Position numbers and translations under genes: made by a program
Assembly (NCBI GenBank): GCA_903970435.1
Contig: CAJCIS010000123.1
Span: forward strand, 1 to 55,862
DNA: 55,862 nt
From: Acidobacteriota bacterium
Lineage (GTDB): Bacteria; Pseudomonadota; Alphaproteobacteria; Acetobacterales; Acetobacteraceae
Direction: 5' to 3'
The notes under the pieces: generated by a model
Told to the model about the DNA's origin: nothing
Seen by the model: the letters and a program-made list of their open reading frames with translations, nothing else
The model's database searches: none
Shown: positions 34,946 through 43,773 of the stretch, one piece after another
How the letters are laid out: every line of letters begins with the position of its first letter
Numbering within the stretch: the first letter of the stretch is position 1

Positions 34946-35647
34946 CTACCCCTTCTTATCCAGCGCCTCGATATCCTGCCAGATCGATTTGAACAGCCTT
35001 TCCCGATAGGATTTTTCCTCGTCGGTTCCGGCGATATCCGGATGCAGGCGTTTGACGATGATTTGGCGCACTTGTTTGTAACGATCGGGGCCGGCGCCGG
35101 AGAGGGCGAGGCGGGCTTCGACCATGTTGGCCATTTCGGCGCGGGTTGTTTCGAGTTCGGTGCGAGCGGCCTCGGTTTCGCGCTTCCATTCCTCGCTTTG
35201 CATGCCGACGACGCGGATCGCGCGCTCCAGCAACTTTATTTCGGCGCGGAGGCGGGAGATTTCGGCCTGGGCGGGGTCGTCCTGCTTGGCGGTGATGGGA
35301 CGGGGTGCCTCGGCCAAAGCGGCGTGGCCATTGGCGTGGCCGTTCAGCGGGCCGGGTGCGTGCTCGCCGTGCGCCCCGGCCATGGCGAGTTCGGGCGTGG
35401 CCGAACGGTTGCCGAAACTGGCGCGGACGGGGGCGGGCGTTTCGGGCGCTTCATGCAGGCGGGGGCCGAACAGATTTTCGGCGTCCGTCAGAAATTGGCT
35501 CCAGGTGGTGTAAAACCGCTTTTTGTCTGGCGAGAACCACACTTCTACAGCATCCTCGTGATAGATGATCTTCATGCCGGCGCGGTCGCACAGTTCGACC
35601 GCGCGCCGGACAATCGGATTTTCCACGCCCCTCTCTGGTGCGAACAC
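34946..35647 (-). CDS. Coiled-coil protein with J-domain-like HPD segment
   Basis: A 233-residue protein. A small N-terminal domain (about 1-65) is followed by an Ala/Pro-rich linker, a predicted coiled coil (about 125-180, EISRLRAEIKLLERAIRVV onward) and a C-terminal segment VRQIIVKRLHPDIAGTDEE. That last part has the helix-HPD-helix layout of a J domain, so it may engage Hsp70. I cannot assign a named family. GTG at 35647 has a GGGGAG ribosome site. It is next to the S10 peptidase gene, on the same strand. Confidence 0.65.
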   Translation of the reverse strand: MFAPERGVENPIVRRAVELCDRAGMKIIYHEDAVEVWFSPDKKRFYTTWSQFLTDAENLFGPRLHEAPETPAPVRASFGNRSATPELAMAGAHGEHAPGPLNGHANGHAALAEAPRPITAKQDDPAQAEISRLRAEIKLLERAIRVVGMQSEEWKRETEAARTELETTRAEMANMVEARLALSGAGPDRYKQVRQIIVKRLHPDIAGTDEEKSYRERLFKSIWQDIEALDKKG

Positions 35648-35704
35648 AGACTACTCCCCCCCAGGGCTGGCCCGCCGCAGCCCGGCCGGCCCGTCGGCAA
35701 ACCG

Positions 35705-37213
35705 TTACGGCGCGGACCCGGATCCGCCGCCGCCCGACGCAGTGCCGACCAACAACGCCGCATCCGCGGCGAGCGCGGCACGCGACGTTGTCCGAGTATA
35801 TAGCATATGGCCGCCAGGATATACCTTTAATTGGACACGATTTTGCCCAATCGGCAGATGAGTCACCAGCCAACGGGTTGCAGAAAAAGGGCATACGGCA
35901 TCGAAATAGCCATGAGCTATTAACACATGCAACGATGGGTTGAGCGACAGCAGCTTCTTCAAATCGGTGCTGGTGCTGAGGATGTGATGCGACCCCTCGC
36001 GCCAATCCCACTTTTCATTAACCTCCGGGTCGAGCAGCCGGTAGGTCAGATCGGTCTTGAAACCCAGCGTGTCGGCCGCGTAACCGGCAAACGCCAGGCC
36101 GTAGGCGCGGCCGTAGCCTTCCAGCAGCGGATCGGGGCTGTCGTCGTTGTCGACGCCTTCGGGGGCGGGATCGGCAACCGAGAGCGACATTTCGTACAGG
36201 CTGTAAAGCCGGCCGTTGCGGCTGCGCACGTCGTGCGAGTCGGGCTGGATCAGGCCGCGCTGCTTGCGCGCCACCCACAGGGGCAATCCGGCGATGTCGG
36301 CGACATGGCTGTAAAACGCCTCGGCCGCGTCGCCTTGCGGCGGCGGACCGGCGATGGTGGAGAGGTACGGCCCGAGCGCATAAGCGTAGGCGCTGTCCAC
36401 CGCCTCGGGCGAGAATTTATGCGCGCGCTCCAAGGCCGCGGCGGCGAGCGTGGGCAGCGCGAACGCATAGGTGAGCGGGTCGTCGCTGAAGAAATATTGT
36501 TCCTCCAGCAACGGCGAAACCATGACGATTCCGTTCAGGATGACGCTCTGACTTTCCTCCAGCGCGCGCGCAACCTTCACCGAGCGTATGCCGCCGTACG
36601 ATTCGCCGACGACGAATTTTTCGCTGGCGGTGCGGCCGTTCCGGGTCAGCCACAAGGCGACCGCCTTGGCCAGCGATTCGGCATCCTGGTGCACGCCCCA
36701 GAAACGTTTCGGCGCCTCCTCCGGCTTGGCGGCCAGGGAATAGCCGGTGCCGACCGGGTCGAGAAACACCATGTCGGTGAAGGGCAGCCAGGTGCTGTCG
36801 TTGTCGACGAGCCTGGCGTGCGCGCCGTCCGCCTCGTCGGCGGGGAAATCGAGCACCTGGGGACCGGCCGCGCCGAGATGCAGATAGGCGCTGCCGGCGC
36901 CGGGACCGCCGTTGAAGAAGAAACTCACCGGGCGGCCGGCGGCGGCGCCATCCAAGGTGTAGGCGACGTAGAATAGCGCCGCGGCGGGCGCGCCATTTTC
37001 GTCGCGCAGCTTCAGGGTGCCGGCGGTGGCGGTGTAGGACAGGGTTTGGCCGCGGGCGGTGATCTTGTGGTGGGTGACGCTGTCGGCCGGCAGCATGGCG
37101 AGGCGCTGGTCGGGTTTATCGGGCGGCGTCGGCGCTTCGGCGGCTTGTGTGGTTGGGGGAATGAGCGCGAGCGCCAGAAGGGCGGCCGGAAGGATTCTTC
37201 TCAGATGCGACAT
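35705..37213 (-). CDS. Serine carboxypeptidase, S10 family
   Basis: A 502-residue exported peptidase of the alpha/beta-hydrolase fold. The signal peptide ends near TTQAAEA. The nucleophile elbow is GESYGG (203-208, Ser205); the acid is in HGYFDAVCPF and the His in YPGGHM. The oxyanion segment FFFNGGPGAGS is typical of S10. It should trim C-terminal residues from peptides in the periplasm. ATG at 37213 is preceded by AGGA; the frame continues to 37591 through repeat copy 16 and was trimmed. Confidence 0.92.
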   Translation of the reverse strand: MSHLRRILPAALLALALIPPTTQAAEAPTPPDKPDQRLAMLPADSVTHHKITARGQTLSYTATAGTLKLRDENGAPAAALFYVAYTLDGAAAGRPVSFFFNGGPGAGSAYLHLGAAGPQVLDFPADEADGAHARLVDNDSTWLPFTDMVFLDPVGTGYSLAAKPEEAPKRFWGVHQDAESLAKAVALWLTRNGRTASEKFVVGESYGGIRSVKVARALEESQSVILNGIVMVSPLLEEQYFFSDDPLTYAFALPTLAAAALERAHKFSPEAVDSAYAYALGPYLSTIAGPPPQGDAAEAFYSHVADIAGLPLWVARKQRGLIQPDSHDVRSRNGRLYSLYEMSLSVADPAPEGVDNDDSPDPLLEGYGRAYGLAFAGYAADTLGFKTDLTYRLLDPEVNEKWDWREGSHHILSTSTDLKKLLSLNPSLHVLIAHGYFDAVCPFSATRWLVTHLPIGQNRVQLKVYPGGHMLYTRTTSRAALAADAALLVGTASGGGGSGSAP

Positions 37214-37230
37214 GCCTGGTCCTGGACGCG

Positions 37231-37276
37231 GAAGCGGAAGAAGCGGTTCTTTTTTGAAAAAAATGCAGCAAAAGAC
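37231..37276 (-). repeat. AT-rich hairpin repeat, copy 16 (decayed arm)
   Basis: One arm is intact (GGTTCTTTTTT), the other changed to ATGCAGC. It lies between two leftward genes. Confidence 0.8.
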
Positions 37277-37281
37277 GTTGG

Positions 37282-37851
37282 CTAGGGGCGGACGCCGGGT
37301 AGCAGCATTGGCACACGGCTTCTGTAGGCGGCGTAGGCGTCCTGCCCTAATTCGGCGGCCAGAAAACGCTCCTCGATTCGCGCCTTGAGCCACAGGCCGC
37401 CGGCGACCAGCACGGCCGCGGCAATGCCGGTGTAGGTGGCTTGCGCCGCGGCTGTCGCGATGGTGGCGGCGATCAGGCCGGTATAGATCGGGTGACGAAC
37501 CAGCCTGTAGGGGCCGGTGTCGACGACCCTGTGACCCTGCTTGAGCGTAATGGACCCCGACCACAGGCGGCCGAGGTGAATCCGCGCCCACCAGGCGAAC
37601 AGAATACCCGCCAGGGTCACCCCGGCCAAGAAATAGGCGCCATTATAGCCGACATGCCATAACTTTGTTTCGCCCAGCCGCTGGGCCGTGCGATGCCAAA
37701 GCAATACGGCGCCGGCCGCGATGACCAGGCGATAGGTCCATACCTCCCAGGTGGCCACGCGTTTTTCGGTGCGGCCCGCCCAGAAGGCGGCCGCCACCCA
37801 GGAAAGCGCCCAACCGATCCAGATAATGTCAAACAAAACACCAGGCCGCAT
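37282..37851 (-). CDS. Isoprenylcysteine carboxyl methyltransferase-like membrane protein
   Basis: A 189-residue inner-membrane protein with about four or five hydrophobic segments. The ICMT/PEMT-type cofactor region reads TGPYRLVRHPIYTGLI and later EERFLAAELGQDAYAAYRSR. It probably methylates a small molecule or lipid using S-adenosylmethionine; bacterial substrates are mostly unknown. ATG at 37851 has GGAGG eight bases upstream; the longer frame to 38052 has no support. Confidence 0.87.
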   Translation of the reverse strand: MRPGVLFDIIWIGWALSWVAAAFWAGRTEKRVATWEVWTYRLVIAAGAVLLWHRTAQRLGETKLWHVGYNGAYFLAGVTLAGILFAWWARIHLGRLWSGSITLKQGHRVVDTGPYRLVRHPIYTGLIAATIATAAAQATYTGIAAAVLVAGGLWLKARIEERFLAAELGQDAYAAYRSRVPMLLPGVRP

Positions 37852-38151
37852 GGAGTGCCTCCACAGGGGACGCCGTTGCCAAAAGGAAGCGTCGCGTTGC
37901 GTCCGGATCATGCCGGATACACACCCAATATCGCGCGCAAGCATTGGCGCGGCAAGCGGCTTCAATGGCGGCGTATGCATTCCGGCGCCGTCGCAACCGC
38001 GCTGGCGCCGGCGCATTGTCCACGGTGACACAGGCGGCGGTGGGGACATCATGGGCTTCGATCATCGTGGGCGGCGCGGCGGCGCGGGCTTGTGGCGGAA
38101 CGGCGGATTGTTCGCCGGCGGCCTGATTGCGGTCATTCCGCTTTCCGGGCA
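37852..38151. other. Divergent intergenic region
   Basis: Three hundred bases between divergent starts. No conserved RNA, operator or extra gene was recognised. Frames open across it encode Arg/Pro-rich shadow peptides. Confidence 0.5.
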
Positions 38152-39108
38152 ATGAGCCGACGCCGGGCGGGGACTGATGAGGCGCTCGACTGTCTGGTCG
38201 TGGGCGGCGGTCCCGCGGGACTGACGGCGGCACTCTATTTTGCGCGGTTCCGCCGCCGGTTTCGGGTGATCGACGCCGGCGCCTCGCGTGCCGCGTGGAT
38301 CCCGACGAGCCACAACGTGCCGTTTTTTGCCGAGGGCATTTCGGGGCCGGAAATCCTGCGGCGCCAGCGCGAAACCGCGGAACGCTACGGGGCTGATATT
38401 GTGAGCGGAACGGTGACCGGCTTGCAACGGCGGGATGGCGGCGGATTTGTTGCCAGCGTGGACGCCGGCGCGGGCGCGAACATGGATATCGGCGCCAGGC
38501 ACGTGCTGCTCGCGACCGGCGCCGCGGATATAGAGCCGCAACTCCCCGATGTGCCCGACGCGGTGCAGCGAGGCCTTGTGCGATACTGCCCCATTTGCGA
38601 CGGCTATGAATCGCGGGATTTGAAGATCGCTGTGATCGGGCATGGTTCGGCCGGTTTGGGCGAGGCGGTTTTCGTGGCGCGGACCTATTCTGATAACGTG
38701 ACATTGCTGACGCTCGGCTCGTCGTTGGAACTAAGCCCGGAGGAACGCGGTCATGCGGAACGGCATCGTATTCGTATCATCGAGGCGCCGATTACGGCCT
38801 TGGAAACGGCCGGGAACAGGATCGCGGCGATGACCACGGGCGGCGGGGAGGCATTGCAATTCGACGTGCTGTACTCCGCGCTTGGATTGCGATATCGGAC
38901 TGATCTCGCAGTGGCATTGGGCGCGGCGCATGATCCCACTGGCACCGTGATCGTGGATGATCATTGCCAGACGACAGTGAAGGGCCTTTACGCCGCGGGG
39001 GCGGTTGTGCGGGGGCTCGATCAGATTGTCATTGCCATGGGGCATGCCGCCGTTGCGGCGACGGCGATTCACAACCGTTGCGAATTGCCGACCGTCGATG
39101 AAAATTAG
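38152..39108 (+). CDS. Thioredoxin reductase-like FAD/NAD(P) oxidoreductase
   Basis: A 318-residue two-dinucleotide-domain flavoprotein. FAD motif GGGPAG lies at 18-23, and the redox dithiol Cys146-Cys149 is in CPICDGYE inside the NAD(P) domain, as in low-molecular-weight thioredoxin reductases. The C-terminal FAD segment is GLYAAGAVVRGLDQIVIAMGHAAVAA. The electron acceptor is unknown; the CPIC variant differs from the CATC of classical TrxB. ATG at 38152 lacks a good ribosome site, so the start is uncertain. Confidence 0.87.
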   Translation: MSRRRAGTDEALDCLVVGGGPAGLTAALYFARFRRRFRVIDAGASRAAWIPTSHNVPFFAEGISGPEILRRQRETAERYGADIVSGTVTGLQRRDGGGFVASVDAGAGANMDIGARHVLLATGAADIEPQLPDVPDAVQRGLVRYCPICDGYESRDLKIAVIGHGSAGLGEAVFVARTYSDNVTLLTLGSSLELSPEERGHAERHRIRIIEAPITALETAGNRIAAMTTGGGEALQFDVLYSALGLRYRTDLAVALGAAHDPTGTVIVDDHCQTTVKGLYAAGAVVRGLDQIVIAMGHAAVAATAIHNRCELPTVDEN

Positions 39109-39123
39109 GCACCTCCAAAAGGG

Positions 39124-39165
39124 AAAAGTTTTTTGTTTGGTTTTTTCAAAAAAGAAATACTTCCC
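39124..39165 (+). repeat. AT-rich hairpin repeat, copy 17
   Basis: GTTTG-type left arm with GAAAT right arm, partly mismatched. It lies between two rightward genes. Confidence 0.85.
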
Positions 39166-39260
39166 TAACCCCACGCCGCCTTCTTCCCGCATTTCGCTAC
39201 ACTCCATGACGGGATACGGCGTGACATACACCGCGGGGCAACCCGCATCAGGAGTTGCGC

Positions 39261-41228
39261 ATGCCCGACGCGAATGACCCGCCGCCGCCGAACACAGTGC
39301 CGCAGGCGCCGGCGCCGGACGCCTCGCGCATCGTGACTTTGTTCGTCATGACCGTGGTGATCCTGTATTTCGGCCGCGAGGTGCTGGTGCCGGTGACGCT
39401 CGCCCTGCTGCTGGCGTTCGTGCTGGCGCCGCTGGTGGGGCTGCTGCGGCGGTGGCGTTTCGGCAAGGTGCCGTCGGTGCTGCTCGGCGTGTTCGTCGCG
39501 TTGGGGATCATCGTGGCGCTCGGCGGGGTCATCGGCAGCCAGATCGCGGAACTGACCACCGACCTGCCGAAATACGCCGCGACCGTCGAGACGAAGATCG
39601 CGCATGTCAGAAGCTACACGGTCGACCGGCTGACGCACTTCGCCGACAGCATCGGCTCGCACAGGACGCAGCCGGCGGCGGCGGCGGGCGCGCCGCAGGC
39701 ACCCGGGTCCAAGCCCGCCAGCCCGCCGGGCCAATCCGGGCCGGCGATGTCGACTTTCGCGTCCACGCCGACGACGAATTCGCCCCTCAGCCTGGCGGAA
39801 ACCTACCTCACGCCGATCCTGTCGCCGCTGGCGACCTTGGGCATCGTGTTCGTCGTGGCGGTGTTCGCGTTGCTGCAGCGGGAGGATTTGCGCGACCGCC
39901 TGATCCGGCTGCTCGGCTCGGACGATTTGCACCGCACCACATTGGCGATCGATGACGGCGGACGCCGGCTGAGCCGGTATTTCGTCACGCAGCTCACCAT
40001 CAACACGATTTTCGGCGTGGTGATTGGCGTCGGGCTCTTGATCATCGGGGTGCCGAACCCGGTGCTGTGGGGCCTGCTGTCGGCTTTGTTGCGCTTTGTG
40101 CCCTATGTCGGGTCGTTCATTTCGGCGGGACTGCCGATGGCGCTGGCCGCGGCGGTGGAGCCGGGTTGGTCGATGGTGCTGTGGACCGCCGGGCTTTACG
40201 TGGTGGTGGAAGGCGTCACCGGGCAGATGATCGAGCCGATGGTGTACGGCCATTCGACCGGGCTTTCACCGTTTTCCGTCGTGGTCGCCGCCATTTTCTG
40301 GTCGTGGGTGTGGGGGCCGGTGGGGCTGGTGCTGTCCACGCCGCTGACGCTGTGCCTGGTCGTGATGGGCCGGCACGTGAAGCGGCTGGAGTTTCTCGAC
40401 GTGATGCTGGGGGACAAGCCGGCGCTGACGCCAGTCGAAAGCTTCTACCAGCGCATTCTGGCAGGCGATGCCGACGAGGCGGAGGACCAGGCCGAGCTGC
40501 TGCTGAAGGAGCGGTCGCTCTCGACCTATTACGACGAGGTGGCGCTGCGGGGATTGCAGCTCGCGGCGAACGACCTGCAGCGCGGCGTGCTGGATCACCA
40601 CCAGCTCGCGCGCATCCAGTCCACGATCAAGGCGCTGGCGAAGGGTCTTGCGGGGCATGAGGATGTGGCACCGCATCCGGGCGGGGTGCACCCGGCGCCG
40701 GACGCGGAAAGCGACGATATCGATGCCGCACCGGAGGAGGGCGGGCTGCCGGCCAATCTGCTGCCGGCCAATCCGCAGCCGAAAGGACTTCCCGACGACA
40801 AGGGTAGATTGCCGCCCGCGTGGCAGGGCCCGTCCGCGGTGCTTTGCATCGCCGGGCGCGGGCCGCTGGACGAAGCCGCGGCCACCATGCTCGCGCAGCT
40901 TCTTCACCAGCACGGCATCGGCGCAAGAATGGTCGGCTACGGCGCGGTATCGCGTGAGAGCGTGGCGGGGCTGGACGTGGCGGGGGTGGCGATGGCGTGC
41001 ATTTCCTACCTCGATATCAGCGGCAGCCCGGCGCATTTGCGATATCTCTTGCGGCGCCTGCGGGCGCGGCTGCCGGAGGGGGCGCCGATATTGGTGGGGC
41101 TGTGGCCGTCGGAGGATCCGGCGCTGACCGATACGAATGTGCAGCGTGGGATGGGCGCGGATTATTATACGAAGTCGCTCGGGGAGGCGGTTACGATTTG
41201 CGCGCGGGTGGCGAAAGGAAGTAAGTAG
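39261..41228 (+). CDS. AI-2E family transporter with cytosolic C-terminal domain
   Basis: A 655-residue inner-membrane protein. About residues 25-350 form the PF01594-type permease (several transmembrane helices, the GVPNPVLWGLLSALLRFVPY segment and the MIEPMVYG motif). An acidic/helical linker follows, then a soluble Rossmann-like domain from about 535 (SAVLCIAGRGPLDEAAATML), resembling a B12-binding or receiver-like fold. The substrate is unknown; family membership does not prove AI-2 export. ATG at 39261 follows CAGGAG. The TAG stop lies inside repeat copy 18. Confidence 0.87.
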   Translation: MPDANDPPPPNTVPQAPAPDASRIVTLFVMTVVILYFGREVLVPVTLALLLAFVLAPLVGLLRRWRFGKVPSVLLGVFVALGIIVALGGVIGSQIAELTTDLPKYAATVETKIAHVRSYTVDRLTHFADSIGSHRTQPAAAAGAPQAPGSKPASPPGQSGPAMSTFASTPTTNSPLSLAETYLTPILSPLATLGIVFVVAVFALLQREDLRDRLIRLLGSDDLHRTTLAIDDGGRRLSRYFVTQLTINTIFGVVIGVGLLIIGVPNPVLWGLLSALLRFVPYVGSFISAGLPMALAAAVEPGWSMVLWTAGLYVVVEGVTGQMIEPMVYGHSTGLSPFSVVVAAIFWSWVWGPVGLVLSTPLTLCLVVMGRHVKRLEFLDVMLGDKPALTPVESFYQRILAGDADEAEDQAELLLKERSLSTYYDEVALRGLQLAANDLQRGVLDHHQLARIQSTIKALAKGLAGHEDVAPHPGGVHPAPDAESDDIDAAPEEGGLPANLLPANPQPKGLPDDKGRLPPAWQGPSAVLCIAGRGPLDEAAATMLAQLLHQHGIGARMVGYGAVSRESVAGLDVAGVAMACISYLDISGSPAHLRYLLRRLRARLPEGAPILVGLWPSEDPALTDTNVQRGMGADYYTKSLGEAVTICARVAKGSK

Positions 41229-41262
41229 TTCTTTTTTGAAAAAAAGAACCAAAAAACTTTTA
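41215..41262 (-). repeat. AT-rich hairpin repeat, copy 18
   Basis: GTTC/GAAC version with perfect arms; it supplies the stop codon of the AI-2E gene. Inverted doublet with copy 19 across a 64-base spacer that holds a GGGCGTGC/GCACGCCC hairpin (41279-41308). Confidence 0.92.
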
Positions 41263-41326
41263 CTTTATAAGTTATTGCGGGCGTGCGTGGGCATGCTGGA
41301 GCACGCCCTACACTCGCTTAAATATT

Positions 41327-41370
41327 CAAAAGTTTTTTGTTTCTTTTTTTCAAAAAAGAAATACTTCCTT
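41327..41370 (+). repeat. AT-rich hairpin repeat, copy 19
   Basis: GTTTC/GAAAT version with perfect arms, eight bases past the bamE stop. Confidence 0.92.
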
Positions 41371-41377
41371 GCTTTCT

Positions 41378-41893
41378 TTACGGCAGCGTATTACCCGCTC
41401 CCGGCCCCGACGTGCCGCCGCTGCCCGGCAATCCCGCCGGCGTAAACCGGCCGACATTGCCCAGAAGCTGCTGCATGAAGGACGCCTCGCTGCCCGGCGA
41501 GGGCGTAGCGCCGGGGGCCATCGCGATCTGCTTGGCGTCCTCCTTGTCGAGCCGGCGGATGGCGGTCAGCGTGCCGCGCGGGTCGAATTTCAGCACCAAT
41601 ACTTGCTGCATCGTCACGCCGGGTGTGCGGCCGATGCGGGTGCTGGTGATTTGCGTAATGTAAATCCAGGTGTTGTCGTCGAACGTGGCGCGCGCGGTGG
41701 GGGTGCCGAGGACCGACGTGGCATCGGCGCGGGTGGAGACACCCGGCGTGAGGTCTTTCAGCGACTCGGCGTCGATCAGCGCGCCGCGCCGCATGTGGGT
41801 GGGATCCCACAGATGGAACACGTGGCAGCCGCCCAGGGGAAGGCCCAGGGGCAGCAGCAGCATCGAGGCGCGGGCGAGGTGGGCGAGGCGCAA
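41378..41893 (-). CDS. bamE: Outer membrane protein assembly factor BamE-like lipoprotein
   Basis: A 171-residue lipoprotein with lipobox PLGGC (Cys23). The SmpA/OmlA-type domain includes LTPGVSTRADATSVLGTPT and DDNTWIYITQ. It would help the BAM complex insert beta-barrel proteins. The Gly/Pro-rich C-terminal tail is longer than in enterobacteria. TTG at 41893 gives the basic N-terminus needed for a signal peptide; ATG at 41863 would remove it. It is divergent from the Cbp3-type gene, an arrangement I associate with Acetobacteraceae. Confidence 0.88.
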   Translation of the reverse strand: MRLAHLARASMLLLPLGLPLGGCHVFHLWDPTHMRRGALIDAESLKDLTPGVSTRADATSVLGTPTARATFDDNTWIYITQITSTRIGRTPGVTMQQVLVLKFDPRGTLTAIRRLDKEDAKQIAMAPGATPSPGSEASFMQQLLGNVGRFTPAGLPGSGGTSGPGAGNTLP

Positions 41894-41958
41894 ACGCGAG
41901 GTCCCATAAGGGTGTGATGAGGCGTGTGGGTGTCACGCGGGCGCGCCGCGTGTCAATG

Positions 41959-42119
41959 AAGGCCAGGGGGTTTCACCCCCTGGACCCCTGACCGGCGTGG
42001 CGCCGGCGTCTCAAGCGCTGCGCGGCACAAGACACTTGTGCCGCGCAGCGCTAAAGACGCCGGCGGCACGCCGGTCGGGGTCGAGGGGGTGAAACCCCCC
42101 GCCTTCCTTCGGTGGGTGA
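41959..42119. repeat. GC-rich nested palindrome repeat, site 4 (giant hairpin)
   Basis: Fills most of the bamE to Cbp3-type gap. Outer inverted copies GGGGGTTTCACCCCC (41966-41980) and GGGGGTGAAACCCCC (42085-42099) enclose a stem of 21 bp with one mismatch (41991-42011 and 42055-42075). Inside is a perfect 18-bp stem (42014-42031 and 42035-42052) with loop ACA. Confidence 0.92.
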
Positions 42120-42136
42120 GACGTGGACGGAGTGGC

Positions 42137-42685
42137 ATGGGCATATTCGGCAAGGCCCGGCATGAGCGGGCCGGGTTTGAGCTTTACGGCGCGGCGGTGC
42201 GGTGCGCGCGGGAGCCGGTGTGGTTCACGCAGCTCGGCGTGGCGGATACGCTGGACGGGCGGTTCGACCTGGTGGGCCTGTTCGTCGCGCTGATGATCCA
42301 GCGCCTGCGGATGCTCGCGCCGCCCGACACGGCGTTGGGGACCGCGCTCGCGCAGGCCGTGTTCGACGCCATGTTCGCCGACATGGACTTTAACCTGCGT
42401 GAACTGGGCGTGGGCGATATGACGATCGGCAAACGGGTCCGCGCCATGTGGGAGGCGTTTCACGGCCGGGCGCTGGCCTATGAGGGGCCGCTGGCGGCAG
42501 GTGACACCGATGGTCTGGCGGCCGCGCTGGCCCGCAACGTGTGGCGCGGCGCCGCGCCGGCGGACGCGCCGCCGCGGCTGGCGGGGGCCGCCTTGCGCCA
42601 GTACCGGCACCTGGAAAGCTTCGCGCCGGCCGCGTGGACCCAAGGCGCGGTGACCTTCCTGCCGGCGTCCGCGGTGCTCGGATGA
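42137..42685 (+). CDS. Ubiquinol-cytochrome c chaperone family protein (Cbp3/UQCC-like)
   Basis: A 182-residue protein of the PF03981 type, related to mitochondrial Cbp3, which helps assemble cytochrome b of the bc1 complex. Characteristic stretches are FTQLGVADTLDGRFDLVGLF and MFADMDFNLRELGVGD. ATG at 42137 has GGAG close upstream; the longer frame from 42038 runs through repeat site 4. Its stop overlaps the DUF177 start (ATGA). Confidence 0.88.
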   Translation: MGIFGKARHERAGFELYGAAVRCAREPVWFTQLGVADTLDGRFDLVGLFVALMIQRLRMLAPPDTALGTALAQAVFDAMFADMDFNLRELGVGDMTIGKRVRAMWEAFHGRALAYEGPLAAGDTDGLAAALARNVWRGAAPADAPPRLAGAALRQYRHLESFAPAAWTQGAVTFLPASAVLG

Positions 42686-43191
42686 CCCCGGCCCCGGGGC
42701 CTGAGTTGAGCCGTCCCTATCCGCGCGACCGGATCGGGCAGGGGACGATGGTGGTGGTGGAAGCCAAGGCGGCGGAACGCGCGGCGCTCGCGCGGCGGAT
42801 GGGTTTGCCGGACATCCTGCAGCTCACCTGCGAATTCGATCTCCAGCGCGCCTTTGGCGATGTAACGCCGGCGACGGGCCATCTGCGCGCGCGGGTGATG
42901 CAGAACTGCGTCGTCTCGCTGGAGCCGTTCGAGGCGCTGATCGAGGAGGATTTCTCGCTGCGCTTCGTGCCGCGCGGCCGCGAGAACGCCGAATTGGATC
43001 TCGAGGCGGTGGACGAAGTGCCGTACGTCGGCGATGTGTTGGATCTGGGCGAGGCGGCGGCCGAGCAACTGGCCCTGGCGCTCGATCCGTTTCCGCGTAA
43101 ACCGGGGGCGGTGCTGCCGGACGATGCGGGGGCCGAGGAGGACGAAGCGGCGTTTGCGGCGCTGGCGGAATTGCGGCGGCGGGAGCAATAG
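42682..43191 (+). CDS. yceD: DUF177/YceD family protein
   Basis: A 169-residue protein of the YceD family, which in bacteria lies next to rpmF and has been linked to 23S rRNA processing or ribosome assembly. The core includes VMQNCVVSLEPFEALIEEDF and a C-terminal acidic stretch (DEVPYVGDVLDLGEAAAEQL). It starts in an ATGA overlap with the Cbp3-type gene. Repeat copy 20 follows its stop directly and separates it from rpmF. Confidence 0.9.
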   Translation: MTPAPGPELSRPYPRDRIGQGTMVVVEAKAAERAALARRMGLPDILQLTCEFDLQRAFGDVTPATGHLRARVMQNCVVSLEPFEALIEEDFSLRFVPRGRENAELDLEAVDEVPYVGDVLDLGEAAAEQLALALDPFPRKPGAVLPDDAGAEEDEAAFAALAELRRREQ

Positions 43192-43236
43192 AAGGAAGGT
43201 TTTCTTTTTTTTGAAAACGAAACAGAAAACTCTTGT
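43192..43236 (-). repeat. AT-rich hairpin repeat, copy 20
   Basis: Divergent GTTTC-type copy with imperfect arms. It starts at the base after the DUF177 stop. Confidence 0.82.
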
Positions 43237-43478
43237 TCTTCCAGGTGTCTGTCCGGAAAGTCGTGATGGCGCGCCAGCTGGCGTGGTTTTGCCGAGCACC
43301 GGCGCGGCGTGGCCGCTTGACCATGCGCACCGGGGCGCGGGAAAACCGCGTCAGATGACCGCCAGCGCGGCTTTGCGGGCCGACACGTGCTTGCGCCGGG
43401 GGGGCGGCTCTGGTAATCGGCGCGGCTTCGCGCTGTTGGGCTTGCTGTCCCCGCGCGGGGAAAACACCGGAGACGATT
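43237..43478. other. Region upstream of rpmF
   Basis: About 240 bases without a supported gene; presumably holds the rpmF promoter and leader. No clear promoter element could be picked by eye. Confidence 0.4.
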
Positions 43479-43682
43479 ATGGCGGTACCGAAGCGGAAAA
43501 CCTCGCCCAGCCGGCGGGGCATGCGCCGCAGCCACGAAGCATTGGCCACCGAGGCCCATGCGGAATGCAGCAATTGCGGCGAGCTGAAGCGCCCGCATCA
43601 TGTTTGCGCCGGCTGCGGGCACTACGACGGCAGGGAGGTCGCGGTCGCCGGCCGTGCCTTGAAGCGCGCCGTCCGAATCTGA
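43479..43682 (+). CDS. rpmF: 50S ribosomal protein L32
   Basis: A 67-residue basic ribosomal protein with the hallmark start [19 protein letters not shown] and the zinc-type pair CSNC and CAGC. It belongs to the large subunit. It lies between DUF177 and plsX, the standard order in Proteobacteria. Confidence 0.97.
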   Translation: MAVPKRKTSPSRRGMRRSHEALATEAHAECSNCGELKRPHHVCAGCGHYDGREVAVAGRALKRAVRI

Positions 43683-43718
43683 CCCGGCCGGTCCCAGCCA
43701 TGGCCCGATCGCTTGGCT

Positions 43719-43773
43719 GGCCCGACTTCGCAAGGTTGGCCAGCTTTGCACGGTCGGCCAGCTTTGCACGGTT
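43719..43773 (+). repeat. Short tandem repeat before plsX
   Basis: Two perfect-but-one 18-bp units, GGCCAGCTTTGCACGGTC and the same ending in T (43738-43773), preceded by a degenerate 19-bp unit. It ends three bases before the plsX ATG, in its leader. Confidence 0.85.

Noticed and set aside
37214-37591. N-terminal extension of the S10 peptidase
   Set aside because: It reads through hairpin copy 16 and the downstream end of the ICMT-like gene; the signal peptide begins at 37213.
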